Shown here piece after piece: positions 34,433 through 43,318 of a stretch of 64,000 nucleotides of DNA. The stretch is from JALZEG01 sp046263255 (GTDB lineage: Bacteria > Actinomycetota > CADDZG01 > WHSQ01). The notes beneath the pieces were generated by a model. The model did no database searches and was not told the origin of the DNA. It was given only the letters and a program-made list of their open reading frames with translations. A program made the position numbers and the translations under genes. The DNA lies in contig JBHELD010000026.1 of NCBI GenBank assembly GCA_046263255.1, positions 27,316 through 91,315 of the forward strand, read 5' to 3'. Every line of letters starts with the position of its first letter. The first letter of the stretch is position 1.

Positions 34433-35368
34433 TCACCACTTTCGGTCGTAGCGGTTGCGCAACAGGATCGCGGCGGAGTTCGCGAGGAGGATTACGCCGA
34501 GAAGGACGACGATCGCGGCAGACGTGAGCCCCCGGAAGCCGGCGTTCGGCTGGCGCGCCCAGGAGAAGACGATCGCGGGAAGCGCCGTGAACGGCCCCTG
34601 CAGCCGGTCGACGAAGCCCTGCGATCCGGTGGCGAGGAAGCCGGTCACGGCCCCCACGAGAAGGAGCGGCGCGGTCTCGCCGAGGGCGCGGGACAGCGAC
34701 AGCACGGTGCCGGTCAGGATCCCCGGAGCCGCCGCGGGGAGGACGTGGCTCCGGACGACCTCCCAGCGCGTGGCGCCGACACCGTACGCCGCCTCACGGA
34801 TTCCCTGCGGGACGGCTCGAAGAGCCTCGGCAGCGGTGATCACCACGATCGGGAGCACGAGGACCGCGAGGGTGATCCCGCCCGCAGTCACGGTCATGCC
34901 CCCCGTCGCCGAGCCCATCGCCCGGACGAAGACCGAGAAACCGAGGAGGCCGTAGACGACCGACGGCACGCCCGCCAGGTTCCTGATGTTCACGTTCACG
35001 AACCGGGTGAAGCGAGTGTCGCGCGCGTACTCCTCGAGATAGATCGCGGCGCCGATCCCCAGCGGAAACGCGAGCGCGATCACGAACAGCATCAGGAGAA
35101 GCGACCCCTGGATGCCCTGGCTCACACCCGCCGTCTGCGGCAGCGGCGACAGGGCGCCCCCGAGGAAGTCACCCCCGCGCTCGGCGAGCACGGGGACCCC
35201 ACCGCGGAGCACCTCGTACAGGAGCACGAGAAGGATCGACAGCGACAGCAGCAAGACGCTCAGCAACGCACCCTCGAACAGCCGGGCCGGCACGTCGGCG
35301 CGTCCTCCCCGTAGCGATCGCTCGACCGCGCCTCGGGCGGCCGCTCCGCCTCCGATCGAGGACGTCAA
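34433..35368 (-). CDS. pstA: Phosphate ABC transporter permease PstA
   Basis: The 311-residue permease has about six membrane helices and the binding-protein-dependent transport signature (ALRAVPQGIREAAYGVGATRWEVVRSHVLPAAAPGILTG). The start is probably TTG 35368, overlapping the pstC stop in TTGA, because no ATG or GTG lies at the right distance and the frame continues into the helix 1 region (FEGALLSVLLLSLSILLVLLYEVL). It pairs with PstC to form the channel. Stop-start overlap implies translational coupling. Confidence 0.93.
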   Translation of the reverse strand: MTSSIGGGAAARGAVERSLRGGRADVPARLFEGALLSVLLLSLSILLVLLYEVLRGGVPVLAERGGDFLGGALSPLPQTAGVSQGIQGSLLLMLFVIALAFPLGIGAAIYLEEYARDTRFTRFVNVNIRNLAGVPSVVYGLLGFSVFVRAMGSATGGMTVTAGGITLAVLVLPIVVITAAEALRAVPQGIREAAYGVGATRWEVVRSHVLPAAAPGILTGTVLSLSRALGETAPLLLVGAVTGFLATGSQGFVDRLQGPFTALPAIVFSWARQPNAGFRGLTSAAIVVLLGVILLANSAAILLRNRYDRKW

Positions 35369-36285
35369 CGCCGCCGCCGCACGCGGCGGACGAACCGCTC
35401 GCTCAGCAGGTTCAGGGCCATAGTCACGGCGAACAGCAACAGCCCGACGAAGAACAGGCTCTGGAACGCCGCGGCGTCCCCCTGGACCCGGTCGCTCCCG
35501 ATCGCCAGCGAAGCCATCGCGGCCGTCATCGTCTGCCCCGGGCCGAACGGGTCGAACGTCAGCAGCGAGCCGCCGGTCGCACCGGACGCGATCGCGACGA
35601 CCATCGTCTCGCCGATCGCGCGCGAGAAACCGACGATGAGCGCCGCCACGACGCCCGAGACGGCCGCGGGGAGGACGACCTTCGTGGTGACGGTGAGCTT
35701 GCGCGCGCCGAGCCCGTAGGAGGCCTCCCTGAGGCTCACCGGCACGGCGCGCAGCGCGTCCTCCGCGATCGTCGCGATCAGCGGCGTCACCAGGATGCCG
35801 ACGCCGATCCCGGCCGCCGCCATGTTGAAGATCGTCGCGGAGCCGTCGAGGCGCTGGACCAGCTCGGGGCTCACGAACGCCAGCGCGAAGAACCCGATCA
35901 CGACGCTGGGGATGCCGCCGACGACCTCCAGCGCCGGCTTCACGACCTTCCGCAAGCGGGGCCGCGCGTATTCGGCGAGGTAGATCGCGGTTCCGACCCC
36001 GAGCGGAACCGCGATCGACATGCCGATCACGGTCACTACGAGCGAGCCGGCGAGGATCGTGCGTACGTCGAACAGCCCCCGGCGCGGGAACCACCCGCGC
36101 TCCCAGAGCTGCGAGAGCTCGACCTGCGAGAGGAAATCGATCGCCTCCTCGAACAGCGAGTAGACGATCGCGGCGCTGACGAGGATCGACACTGCGGCCG
36201 CGCAGAAGAACGCCGCGTGCACGGCGCGCTCCTTTCGGCGACGCCCGTCGCTTCCGCGGAGGTCGGAGAGGGTGATCGCGCTCAA
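35365..36285 (-). CDS. pstC: Phosphate ABC transporter permease PstC
   Basis: The 306-residue permease has six helices, the first at about 23-45. The signature loop is EDALRAVPVSLREASYGLGARKLTVTTKVVLPAAVSG, and VVGGIPSVVIGFFALAFV is typical of PstC. The start is TTG 36285, only 4 bp after the pstS stop. It forms the heterodimeric channel with PstA. Highly basic C-terminal RRVRRRR ends the protein at the cytoplasmic side. Confidence 0.94.
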   Translation of the reverse strand: MSAITLSDLRGSDGRRRKERAVHAAFFCAAAVSILVSAAIVYSLFEEAIDFLSQVELSQLWERGWFPRRGLFDVRTILAGSLVVTVIGMSIAVPLGVGTAIYLAEYARPRLRKVVKPALEVVGGIPSVVIGFFALAFVSPELVQRLDGSATIFNMAAAGIGVGILVTPLIATIAEDALRAVPVSLREASYGLGARKLTVTTKVVLPAAVSGVVAALIVGFSRAIGETMVVAIASGATGGSLLTFDPFGPGQTMTAAMASLAIGSDRVQGDAAAFQSLFFVGLLLFAVTMALNLLSERFVRRVRRRR

Positions 36286-36289
36286 GCCG

Positions 36290-37330
36290 TCAGCCCTCGC
36301 GCGTGCCCGTCTGCATCGAAGTCCACGCGTCGAGGCTCGCCTGCAGCTCCTCCTCGGGCAGGCCGACGTATCCGGCCTCGGCCACGGAGGCCAGTCCCTC
36401 CTCCGACAGGTAGTAGTCGACGAACGCCGCGAGCGCCGGGCTCTCGTCGGCCGCGGCAGGGTTGACGTAGACGAAGAGCTCCCGGGCGATCGGGTAGGAG
36501 CCGTCGGCGATGGACTTCGGCGTCGGGGCGGCGCACCCGTTGCCGCCGTCGACGTCGACGGCCTTGACGCCGTCGCCGGCCTGCGCGTAGTAGGCGAAGC
36601 CGACCCAGCCGAGCGAGGAAAGGCTCCCCTCGATCCCCTGCAGGATGACGTTGTCGTTCGGGGAGGCCTGGTAGTCGGGACGGACCACCGGATCGTCCTC
36701 GGCGACGCCCCGCTCGCCGTACGCGATGTCCTCGAGCACTAGCTCCGCGAACGAGTCGTAGGTGCCCGACTCCTCGCCGGGGGCGGTGACGTCGAGGGGC
36801 ATGTCGGGGTAGGGGGCGTTCCCCGCGCCGATCTCGACCGCGAGCTCGTTCGCGTGGGACCAGCTCTCGAAGCCCTCGGACTCGGGGCCGAGCAGGGCAT
36901 AGAGGTCGTAGAAGTCGAGGCACGTCACATCGTCGTTCTCGGGTGAGGTGAGAACCGTGATTCCGTCGATGCCGACCTTGAGCTCGACGTACTCGATGCC
37001 GGCCTCGTCGCACGCGGCGATCTCCTCCTCCTCGATCGGACGCGACGCGTCGGCGACGTCGATCTCGCCCTTGCAGAAGAGCTCGAAGCCGTCGCCCGTG
37101 CCCGGCCCGTCGACGGAGATCGCGACGTCGGGGTTCTGCGAGGCGAACTTCTGCGCGACGAGGGTCGAGATCGGCTCGACGGTCGAAGACCCCGAGATCG
37201 CGATCTCACCGGAGAGAGCCTCTCCGCCGGCGCCGTCCGTCTCCTCGCCGGCGTTCCTCCCGCAGGCCGCGGAGACCAGCGCGAGCGCGGCCGCGACCAG
37301 GGCGACGCGGCGGTGTGTAGGTCGGATCAT
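36290..37330 (-). CDS. pstS: Phosphate-binding lipoprotein PstS
   Basis: The 346-residue protein has a lipoprotein signal with lipobox SAACG (Cys near 23) and a Gly/Glu linker. The phosphate-binding core follows: ISGSSTVEPISTLVAQKF, SVDGPGTGDGFELFCKGEIDVADASRP and TAPGEESGTYDSFAELV. The last two supply the Ser, Asp and Arg contacts typical of PstS. AGGAGG precedes the ATG by 11 bases. It is the first gene of pstSCAB and has a clear PHO box about 110 bp upstream. Confidence 0.95.
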   Translation of the reverse strand: MIRPTHRRVALVAAALALVSAACGRNAGEETDGAGGEALSGEIAISGSSTVEPISTLVAQKFASQNPDVAISVDGPGTGDGFELFCKGEIDVADASRPIEEEEIAACDEAGIEYVELKVGIDGITVLTSPENDDVTCLDFYDLYALLGPESEGFESWSHANELAVEIGAGNAPYPDMPLDVTAPGEESGTYDSFAELVLEDIAYGERGVAEDDPVVRPDYQASPNDNVILQGIEGSLSSLGWVGFAYYAQAGDGVKAVDVDGGNGCAAPTPKSIADGSYPIARELFVYVNPAAADESPALAAFVDYYLSEEGLASVAEAGYVGLPEEELQASLDAWTSMQTGTREG

Positions 37331-37438
37331 CGGTCCTGATTCCTCCTGTAGGTCTGCCCTTCGCACCGTGGCGGTGCGGCCCGGGCCCTGTATCGCCGCC
37401 GACGTTAGCAACGCGATATGTCGGACCGGGGGCCTGTC

Positions 37439-37467
37439 GGTGAACTGCAGGTGAACTGCCGGTGCGC
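37439..37467 (-). promoter_or_regulatory. PHO box upstream of pstS
   Basis: On the pstS strand, two perfect GTTCACC heptamers separated by TGCA are preceded at the same 11-bp period by a third, weaker copy (GCGCACC). Direct GTTCACC repeats at 11 bp are the known PHO box of actinobacterial PhoP/RegX3 regulators. The site lies about 110 bp before the pstS start, suiting activation under phosphate limitation. Confidence 0.85.
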
Positions 37468-37502
37468 GACGGGGGCCGGGTGTATGGGATGCTTTCGGGC
37501 GA

Positions 37503-37576
37503 CGGGAAGTGGCGCAGTTTGGCAGCGCGCTGCGTTCGGGACGCAGAGGTCGGGGGTTCAAATCCCCCCTTCCCGA
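37503..37576 (+). tRNA. tRNA-Pro(CGG)
   Basis: Acceptor CGGGAAG pairs with CTTCCCG. The anticodon stem TGCG(T)/(A)CGCA encloses TTCGGGA with anticodon CGG. The T-arm is GGGGGTTCAAATCCCCC, discriminator A. No CCA is encoded. It lies between the pstS promoter region and the 37745 gene. Confidence 0.95.
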
Positions 37577-37744
37577 CTCATCGAAAGGCCATGGGCGCCC
37601 CGGCGCGAGCTACCGCGGCCGCCGATCCCCGTACTTATCCGAGGACCGGTCCACACCCGCCCCAGACGGCCAGGCGCGGCGTGAAGGACCGGTCCCGCTA
37701 CGGGCGAACCTCTTCGTAATGCGCGAAAGACGGGGACGGCGACG

Positions 37745-38239
37745 GTGACCGGACGCAGAGCGATCGCGATCTTCACCGGCATCTTGATGGTTGCCCTGCT
37801 CGGCGCGCCCACGTCCGCGGGCGCCGGGGGCTGCGGCGGCGTCCAGAGCTACGAGACGTACGAGGTTCGGACGAAGTGGAACAAGAAGGTCTACCGGCCC
37901 CGCGAGACGGTGAAGGTCGAGGTGACGGTCCTCCGGCCGGCGCGCAAGGACCCGTTCGGCCTCGGCATCGAGGTCGACCCGCCGCACCAGACCCCGGTCG
38001 CCGACGCGAACGTCTACGTCGCGTTCACCGTCGGCGTGCCGCCGGTCTTCGGGCTCGGCAAGACGGACGACGACGGGATGCTCAAGCTGGACATCCCCCT
38101 GAAGACGAAGGCCCGCGGGCCCATCCAGTCGACGACGCGCGCGTGGAAGATCCACGGCAACAGCGACCTCGCCTGCACAGAGGTCGAGGAGTGGGGCCGG
38201 CTGATCGAGAACCCCGCGTTCCACATCCGCGAGGGTTGA
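37745..38239 (+). CDS. Small secreted protein, paralog of the 15100 gene product
   Basis: The 164-residue product (start GTG) has a signal peptide (to about 25, SAGAG) and a beta-rich domain related to the 15100-15606 protein. Shared features are a VTV.RPA.KDP.G.GI segment, an acidic turn with GKTDDDGMLKLDIPL, and a late single Cys followed by EVEEWG. Strands repeat in the manner of secreted carboxypeptidase-regulatory or MG2-like folds. Function unknown. It ends 1 bp from the convergent asd stop. Confidence 0.65.
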   Translation: MTGRRAIAIFTGILMVALLGAPTSAGAGGCGGVQSYETYEVRTKWNKKVYRPRETVKVEVTVLRPARKDPFGLGIEVDPPHQTPVADANVYVAFTVGVPPVFGLGKTDDDGMLKLDIPLKTKARGPIQSTTRAWKIHGNSDLACTEVEEWGRLIENPAFHIREG

Positions 38240-38240
38240 T

Positions 38241-39266
38241 TCAGACCAGGAGCTCCGCGACCTGAACCGTGTTCAGCGCGGCCCCCTTGCGGAGGTTGTC
38301 GGCGACGCAGAACATCTCGAGCGCCCGCGGGTCGAACGGATCCTGGCGGATCCGCCCGACGTAGCAGGGGTCCCGGCCGGCAGCCTCCAGAGGCGTCGGG
38401 TACACGCCGCGTGCCGGGTCGTCGCGCACCTCGACGCCGGGAGCGGCCTCCAGCAGCTCTCGCGCCCTGTCGGGTGCAAGCGGCCGTTCGAACTCCGCGT
38501 GCACCGCCACGCCGTGTCCGACGACGACCGGGACGCGCACGCACGTCGCGGTGACCCGGAGGTCGGGAAGCCCCATGATCTTGCGCGTCTCGTGGCCGAG
38601 CTTCAGCTCCTCGCTCGTGTAGCCGTCGTCCCTTATCGACCCGCACTGCGGGATCACGTTCAGCGCGATCGGGTGGGCGAACGTGGCGCCGCGCTCGAGG
38701 ACGTCGCGGCCGAGCCCTTCCTGGATCGCGTCGGGCTCCTTCGCGGCGACGGCCGTCTGCTCCCACAGCTCGTCGACGCCGGGCCGTCCCGACCCCGAGG
38801 CGGCCTGATACGACGCGAGGACGAGCCGGCGCACACCGGCCTCGGCGTGCAGCGCGGCGAGCGGCACGACCATCGCGAGCGTCGTGCAGTTCGGGCTGGC
38901 GATGATGCCCTTCGGCCGGTCCCCGATCGTTCCGGCGTTGATCTCGGGGACGACGAGCGGGACCTCGGGATCCATCCGCCACGCGGCCGAGTTGTCGACT
39001 ACCACGGCGCCGCGCGCGGCCGCGACCGGCGCCCACTCCACGGCGACGTCGTCCGGCACGTCGAACAGCGCCACGTCCGCGCCGTCGAAGACCTCCGGCG
39101 CGAGGGCGCGGACCTCGAGCTCACCGCCGCGGAACGGCAGCCGGCGCCCCGCCGAGCGCGCCGACGCGACCGCGATCAGCTCGTCGAAGAACGGATCGCG
39201 CTCCTCGAGGATGCGAAGGATCTCGCCGCCGACGGCGCCGGTGGCGCCCACCAGGACGACCCTCAT
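38241..39266 (-). CDS. asd: Aspartate-semialdehyde dehydrogenase
   Basis: Asd reduces aspartyl phosphate to the semialdehyde on the way to lysine/diaminopimelate, threonine and methionine. The 341 residues have the NADP-binding GATGAVG (7-13), DNSAAWRMD, the active-site Cys127 in ASPNCTTLAMV, and YQAASGSGRPGVDEL. The His of the catalytic pair is expected in the HETRKI segment. The ATG overlaps the lysC stop (ATGA), giving the common lysC-asd operon. Confidence 0.96.
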   Translation of the reverse strand: MRVVLVGATGAVGGEILRILEERDPFFDELIAVASARSAGRRLPFRGGELEVRALAPEVFDGADVALFDVPDDVAVEWAPVAAARGAVVVDNSAAWRMDPEVPLVVPEINAGTIGDRPKGIIASPNCTTLAMVVPLAALHAEAGVRRLVLASYQAASGSGRPGVDELWEQTAVAAKEPDAIQEGLGRDVLERGATFAHPIALNVIPQCGSIRDDGYTSEELKLGHETRKIMGLPDLRVTATCVRVPVVVGHGVAVHAEFERPLAPDRARELLEAAPGVEVRDDPARGVYPTPLEAAGRDPCYVGRIRQDPFDPRALEMFCVADNLRKGAALNTVQVAELLV

Positions 39267-40588
39267 GCCGGTCCCTTCCCGGTGGCCCGCAGCGCCTTCA
39301 TCTGATCGGTCGCCGTGAGCGGATGCTGCTCGCGCAACAGCGTCTCGCGCGAGAGGTCGAAGCGGTCGTGGATCGCGGATACGGCGCGCTCCACCTCCGA
39401 CGCCCGGATCACGCACGAGACCCGGATCGACGAGGTCGAGATGATCTCGATGTTGATCCCGGCATCCGCCAGAGCGTCGAACATGTCGGCGGCCACGCCG
39501 GGGTGCGTCTTCATCCCGGCCCCGACGAGCGACACCTTCGCGATGTCGGGGTCGGTCGTCACCCCCTGAGCGCCGACGTCGGTCTCGATCGCCTTCAGGA
39601 TCGGCTCCGCTCGCACCAGGTCGTCCTTCGGAAGCGTGAAGAAGATGTCGGTGCGTCTCTCCGGCGGCGCGCCGTCCGACGCCGCCGCTACCTCGGATGC
39701 GTTCTGCACGATCATGTCGACGTTGACGCCGCCGTCGGCCAGCGGACGGAAGACGCGCGCCGCGACGCCGGGCTTGTCGGGGACGCCGAGGATCGTGACC
39801 TTCGCCTCCGACGTGTCGTGCGCGATCCCGGAGATGATCGCCCGCTCCATGCGCTCGTCCTCCTCTCTTATCCAGGTGCCCTCCTCCTCGGTGAACGAGG
39901 AGCGCACGTGCAGGAGCACGGCGTAGTTCCGCGCGTACTCGACCGAACGCAGCATGAGCACCTTCGCGCCGCTTGCCGAGAGCTCCAGCATCTCCTCGTA
40001 CGACACCGCGTGCAGCTTCCGCGCGCCCGGAACGAGCCGCGGGTCGGCCGTGAACACTCCGTCCACGTCCGTGAAGATCTCGCAGTAGTCCGCCCCCAGG
40101 GCGGCTGCGAGGGCGACCGCGGTCGTGTCGGAGCCCCCGCGCCCGAGCGTGGTGACGTCGAACGCCGTCGAGACGCCCTGGAACCCCGCGACGATCGCGA
40201 TGCTCCCGGCATCCAGCGCCTCGCGCACCCGCTGGGCCTTGACCTCGAGGATGCGAGCCCGGCCGTGCGTCGTGTCGGTGACGATCCCGGCCTGCGACCC
40301 GGTGAACGAGATCGCGCCGCTGCCCAGCTCGTTGATCGACATCGACAGCAAGGCCATCGAGATCCGCTCGCCCGCGGTCAGCAGCATGTCTAGCTCGCGC
40401 GGGTGAGGGACCGTCGAGACCTCCGCCGCGAGGTCGAGCAGCTCGTCGGTGGTGTGGCCCATCGCGCTGACCACGACGCAGACGCGGTGGCCGGCCCGGG
40501 CGCAGGAGACGACGCGCTCGGCGACGCGCCTTATCCGTGAGGCGTCGCCGACGGACGTCCCGCCGTACTTCTGGACGATGGTTGCCAC
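39263..40588 (-). CDS. lysC: Aspartokinase
   Basis: LysC phosphorylates aspartate. The 441-residue protein begins with the kinase signature VQKYGGTSVGDASRIRR. GFQGVSTAFDVTTLGRGGSDTTAVALA and FTDVDGVFTADPR follow. Two ACT domains (about 265-440) bind allosteric amino acids; LLGVPDKPGVAARVF and SLVGAGMKTHPGVAADMFDAL mark them. The C-terminus is slightly longer than usual (ATGKGPA). Feedback inhibition by lysine and/or threonine is likely, but I cannot tell which from sequence alone. Confidence 0.96.
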   Translation of the reverse strand: MATIVQKYGGTSVGDASRIRRVAERVVSCARAGHRVCVVVSAMGHTTDELLDLAAEVSTVPHPRELDMLLTAGERISMALLSMSINELGSGAISFTGSQAGIVTDTTHGRARILEVKAQRVREALDAGSIAIVAGFQGVSTAFDVTTLGRGGSDTTAVALAAALGADYCEIFTDVDGVFTADPRLVPGARKLHAVSYEEMLELSASGAKVLMLRSVEYARNYAVLLHVRSSFTEEEGTWIREEDERMERAIISGIAHDTSEAKVTILGVPDKPGVAARVFRPLADGGVNVDMIVQNASEVAAASDGAPPERRTDIFFTLPKDDLVRAEPILKAIETDVGAQGVTTDPDIAKVSLVGAGMKTHPGVAADMFDALADAGINIEIISTSSIRVSCVIRASEVERAVSAIHDRFDLSRETLLREQHPLTATDQMKALRATGKGPA

Positions 40589-40662
40589 CCGCTCAACCTA
40601 AACCGGCGTGTCTCGTACGAGCCGCCACCCCCGGGATCGAACCCGAGCGACGTCGCCGTGCG

Positions 40663-42147
40663 TCAGCCGCAGTGCAGGTCGTGACCCTGTCCCTGCCCGT
40701 GCTCCTCGTCGCAGTCGCGCCCGTGCTCGGGCTGCGGGTCGTTCGGCACGTGCTCGTCGTTCTGCGGGTCGGCTGTGGGGCGCGGCGTCGCCGGCTGCGC
40801 GGGCTCCGTCGCCGGCTGCGGCGCCGGCTTCGACGCCGGCGGCGCCGTCGCGGGCGCGGGTGTCGCCTTGTGGATCCGAGAGCCGAGGACGACGGTCGAC
40901 GGGCCCGATCGCTTCTGCGCGGCCGCGGCCACCCTGCGTCCGCGCTCGCGGCCCCGCGCCGTCTCCCTGGCCTGTTCCACCGCGTCGAGCGGCGCGTCGG
41001 AGTCGGGAGAGAGGTCGGTCGTGCCGGACTGCCGGGGGCCCTGCGCGTTCTCTATCGCGATCTTCGGCGTCTCTGCCGGGGCCGCGCCGGGAACGAAACC
41101 TCCCATCAGCGCGGCCGCGCCGAGGGCGCCGATCGCCGGCGTGACGTTGCCCATCCCGAGGCGCTTCGCCTGGACCGCGGCCTTCCGGAAGATCCACGAC
41201 GGAGCCACGAACAGCGCCATGAGCCCCGCCACGGTCGCCCGCGTCGGGAGCGCGGCGACGAACGCCTCGACGACCATCGGGTCGAACTGGATCCCGGCCT
41301 CCGCCCACAGCACGTCGACGGCCTTGTCGCGTCCGAAGCTGGCGCGGTACGGACGGGTCGAGGTCATCGCGTCGTACGCGTCCGCGACCGCGATGACGCG
41401 CGAGAGCAACGGGATCTCGGCCCCCATCAACCCGTCGGGATAGCCGCGTCCGTCCCACCGCTCGTGGTGGTGGCGGACGCCCGCGATCACCTCGGCGTCA
41501 CCGACGCTCGAGACCATCCACGCGCCGACGACGACGTGCTCCTCGACGAGGGCGCGCTCCTCGATCGTCAGCTGGCTCGGCTTGCGCAGGACGCGGTCGG
41601 GGATGCGGATCTTGCCGACGTCGTGCAGCGCAGCGGCCTTGCGCAGGTCCTCGATCTGCTCGACGCTCAGGCCCATCGCAGCGCCCGTGCGCAGGCAGTG
41701 GCGCTCGACGCGCCGCGAATGACCGTGGGTGTAGGGATCTTTCGACTCGAGGGCCGCGGTGAGATCGCGCAGCACCTGCACCTGCTGCTCGCGCGAGATC
41801 TCGACCGCCTCCGTGGGGTGACCGGAAAGGTCGAGCCCGAGGAGCCGCGTGTTGTCGGCGAGGCGCGCCTCGGCGGAGCGGCGCCGCAACCAGCCCCAGA
41901 TCATCAGGTCGCCGAACGCGATGTCGCCGGAGTCGGAGTGCTTGCTCCACAGCCGGGACCCGATCAAGAAGACGCCGATCGAGACGCCGACCGCCAGCAG
42001 CGCGACGGCCGTCGTCGCCGGCTTGCCCCCGGGCGCCGCGAGAAGGAGCGCGACCGCGCCCACCGGAACCCCGACGACTGCCGCAGTGGCGGCGAGCGCG
42101 TGGGGGAGGAAGGGCCTGATGCTCACGTACCGGTGGGACTTCGCCAT
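40663..42147 (-). CDS. Membrane HD-GYP domain phosphodiesterase
   Basis: The 494-residue protein has two N-terminal membrane helices (about 15-38 and 45-65). An HD-GYP domain follows (about 120-290) with HD at 175-176 in LHDVGKIRIPD and RGYPDG at 234-239. Its motifs are those of enzymes that degrade c-di-GMP to pGpG or GMP. Another hydrophobic stretch (VTPAIGALGAAALMGGF) and a 130-residue Pro/Ala/His-rich tail ending in DLHCG follow. With the GEMM riboswitch at 6.6 kb it suggests active c-di-GMP signalling. The tail is unusual and probably disordered. Confidence 0.88.
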   Translation of the reverse strand: MAKSHRYVSIRPFLPHALAATAAVVGVPVGAVALLLAAPGGKPATTAVALLAVGVSIGVFLIGSRLWSKHSDSGDIAFGDLMIWGWLRRRSAEARLADNTRLLGLDLSGHPTEAVEISREQQVQVLRDLTAALESKDPYTHGHSRRVERHCLRTGAAMGLSVEQIEDLRKAAALHDVGKIRIPDRVLRKPSQLTIEERALVEEHVVVGAWMVSSVGDAEVIAGVRHHHERWDGRGYPDGLMGAEIPLLSRVIAVADAYDAMTSTRPYRASFGRDKAVDVLWAEAGIQFDPMVVEAFVAALPTRATVAGLMALFVAPSWIFRKAAVQAKRLGMGNVTPAIGALGAAALMGGFVPGAAPAETPKIAIENAQGPRQSGTTDLSPDSDAPLDAVEQARETARGRERGRRVAAAAQKRSGPSTVVLGSRIHKATPAPATAPPASKPAPQPATEPAQPATPRPTADPQNDEHVPNDPQPEHGRDCDEEHGQGQGHDLHCG

Positions 42148-42345
42148 CTCAGTCCTTACCTACACAATCGCCTGGGGATCATCCGTTTCCGCATTTGCCC
42201 AATCACGCTGCGTCACAAACTTATAGCAGCACAAGGCAAATCTTTCCACCCAAATCGGTACCTTGCGCACGCTGCAGGCGCTCGACCCTTCATTCTGACG
42301 GTGGGGCGGAGGCAGGGCAACGGGACAAACCGCCCCTCGTCCCGG

Positions 42346-42954
42346 CTAGATCGGCCTCCGACCTTCCAGGGCGCGACCGAGGGTGACCTCGTCCGCGTAC
42401 TCCAGATCGCCGCCCACGGGGAGGCCGCTCGCGAGCCTCGTGACCTTGACCCCGAGCGGGCCGATCAGCCCCGCGATGTACATCGCGGTGGCGCTGCCCT
42501 CGGTGTTCGGGTTCGTCGCGGCGATGACCTCCGACACGGGCCGGACGCCGTCCTCGTCCGCCCGCAGCCGCTCCAGAAGCTCCGCCACCCTCAGGTCCTC
42601 CGGCCCGATCCCCTCGATCGGCGAGATCGCCCCCTGCAGCACGTGATAGAGCCCCCGGTACTCCCGCGTGCGCTCGACCGCGACGATGTCCGGGGGCTCC
42701 TGGACGACGCAGATGACGGTCCGGTCCCGCCGCGGGTCGCGGCAGTATTCGCACAACTCCTGGTCGGACACGTTGAAGCAGACGGCGCACAGCCGCACCT
42801 TCTGCTTCACCTCGACGATCGCGTCCGCGAGCAGCCGGGCCTCCTGCTCGCTCGTCTTCAGGAGGTGGAAGGCGACGCGCTGCGCGCTCTTCGGGCCGAT
42901 GCCGGGAAGCCGCGCGAGCTGGTCGATCAGGTCCTGGACGGGGCCGGCGAACAC
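42346..42954 (-). CDS. recR: Recombination mediator RecR
   Basis: The 202-residue protein has the helix-hairpin-helix (LARLPGIGPKSAQRVAFHLL), a four-Cys zinc finger at 56, 59, 68 and 71, and a Toprim domain (VVQEPPDIVAVERTREYRGLYHVLQGAISPIEGIGP). RecR works with RecF/RecO to load RecA at gaps. Start GTG 42954, right after ybaB (3 bp). The order dnaX-ybaB-recR is conserved across bacteria. Confidence 0.97.
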   Translation of the reverse strand: MFAGPVQDLIDQLARLPGIGPKSAQRVAFHLLKTSEQEARLLADAIVEVKQKVRLCAVCFNVSDQELCEYCRDPRRDRTVICVVQEPPDIVAVERTREYRGLYHVLQGAISPIEGIGPEDLRVAELLERLRADEDGVRPVSEVIAATNPNTEGSATAMYIAGLIGPLGVKVTRLASGLPVGGDLEYADEVTLGRALEGRRPI

Positions 42955-42957
42955 CGG

Positions 42958-43305
42958 CTAGTGGGTGCCCGGCCCACCCAGGCCGAGGCCCCCGCCCCCG
43001 AGGCCCCCGGCGATCGGGCCGAGGGCCTTCTCCTGCGCCGCGCGCGCGTTGCCGAGCGCGTCGTTTACGGCGGCCGTGACGGTGTCGCCGAGCATCTCGA
43101 GGTCGTCGGCGTCGGGCTCGCCGTCGAAGAAGCCGGGGTCGATCGTGACGCCGGTGATCTGGAGGTCGCCGGTCGCGGTGACCTTGACCGCGCCGCCGCC
43201 CGCCGACCCTTCCACCTCGACGTCCGCGAGGCCCTCCTGGGCCTTCTGCATCTCGGCCGCCATCTTCTGGGCCTGCTTCATCATCTTCTGGAGGTCGCGT
43301 CCCAC
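42958..43305 (-). CDS. ybaB: YbaB/EbfC nucleoid-associated protein
   Basis: The 115-residue protein matches the YbaB/EbfC family: LQKMMKQAQKMAAEMQKAQEGLADVEVEG at the N-terminus, then GAVKVTATGDLQITGVTIDPGF and an Ala-rich helix. The Gly-rich C-terminal tail (GGLGGGGLGLGGPG) is a common actinobacterial extension. It binds DNA as a dimer. It lies 13 bp after dnaX. Confidence 0.95.
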   Translation of the reverse strand: MGRDLQKMMKQAQKMAAEMQKAQEGLADVEVEGSAGGGAVKVTATGDLQITGVTIDPGFFDGEPDADDLEMLGDTVTAAVNDALGNARAAQEKALGPIAGGLGGGGLGLGGPGTH

Positions 43306-43318
43306 CCGATCTCTCCTC

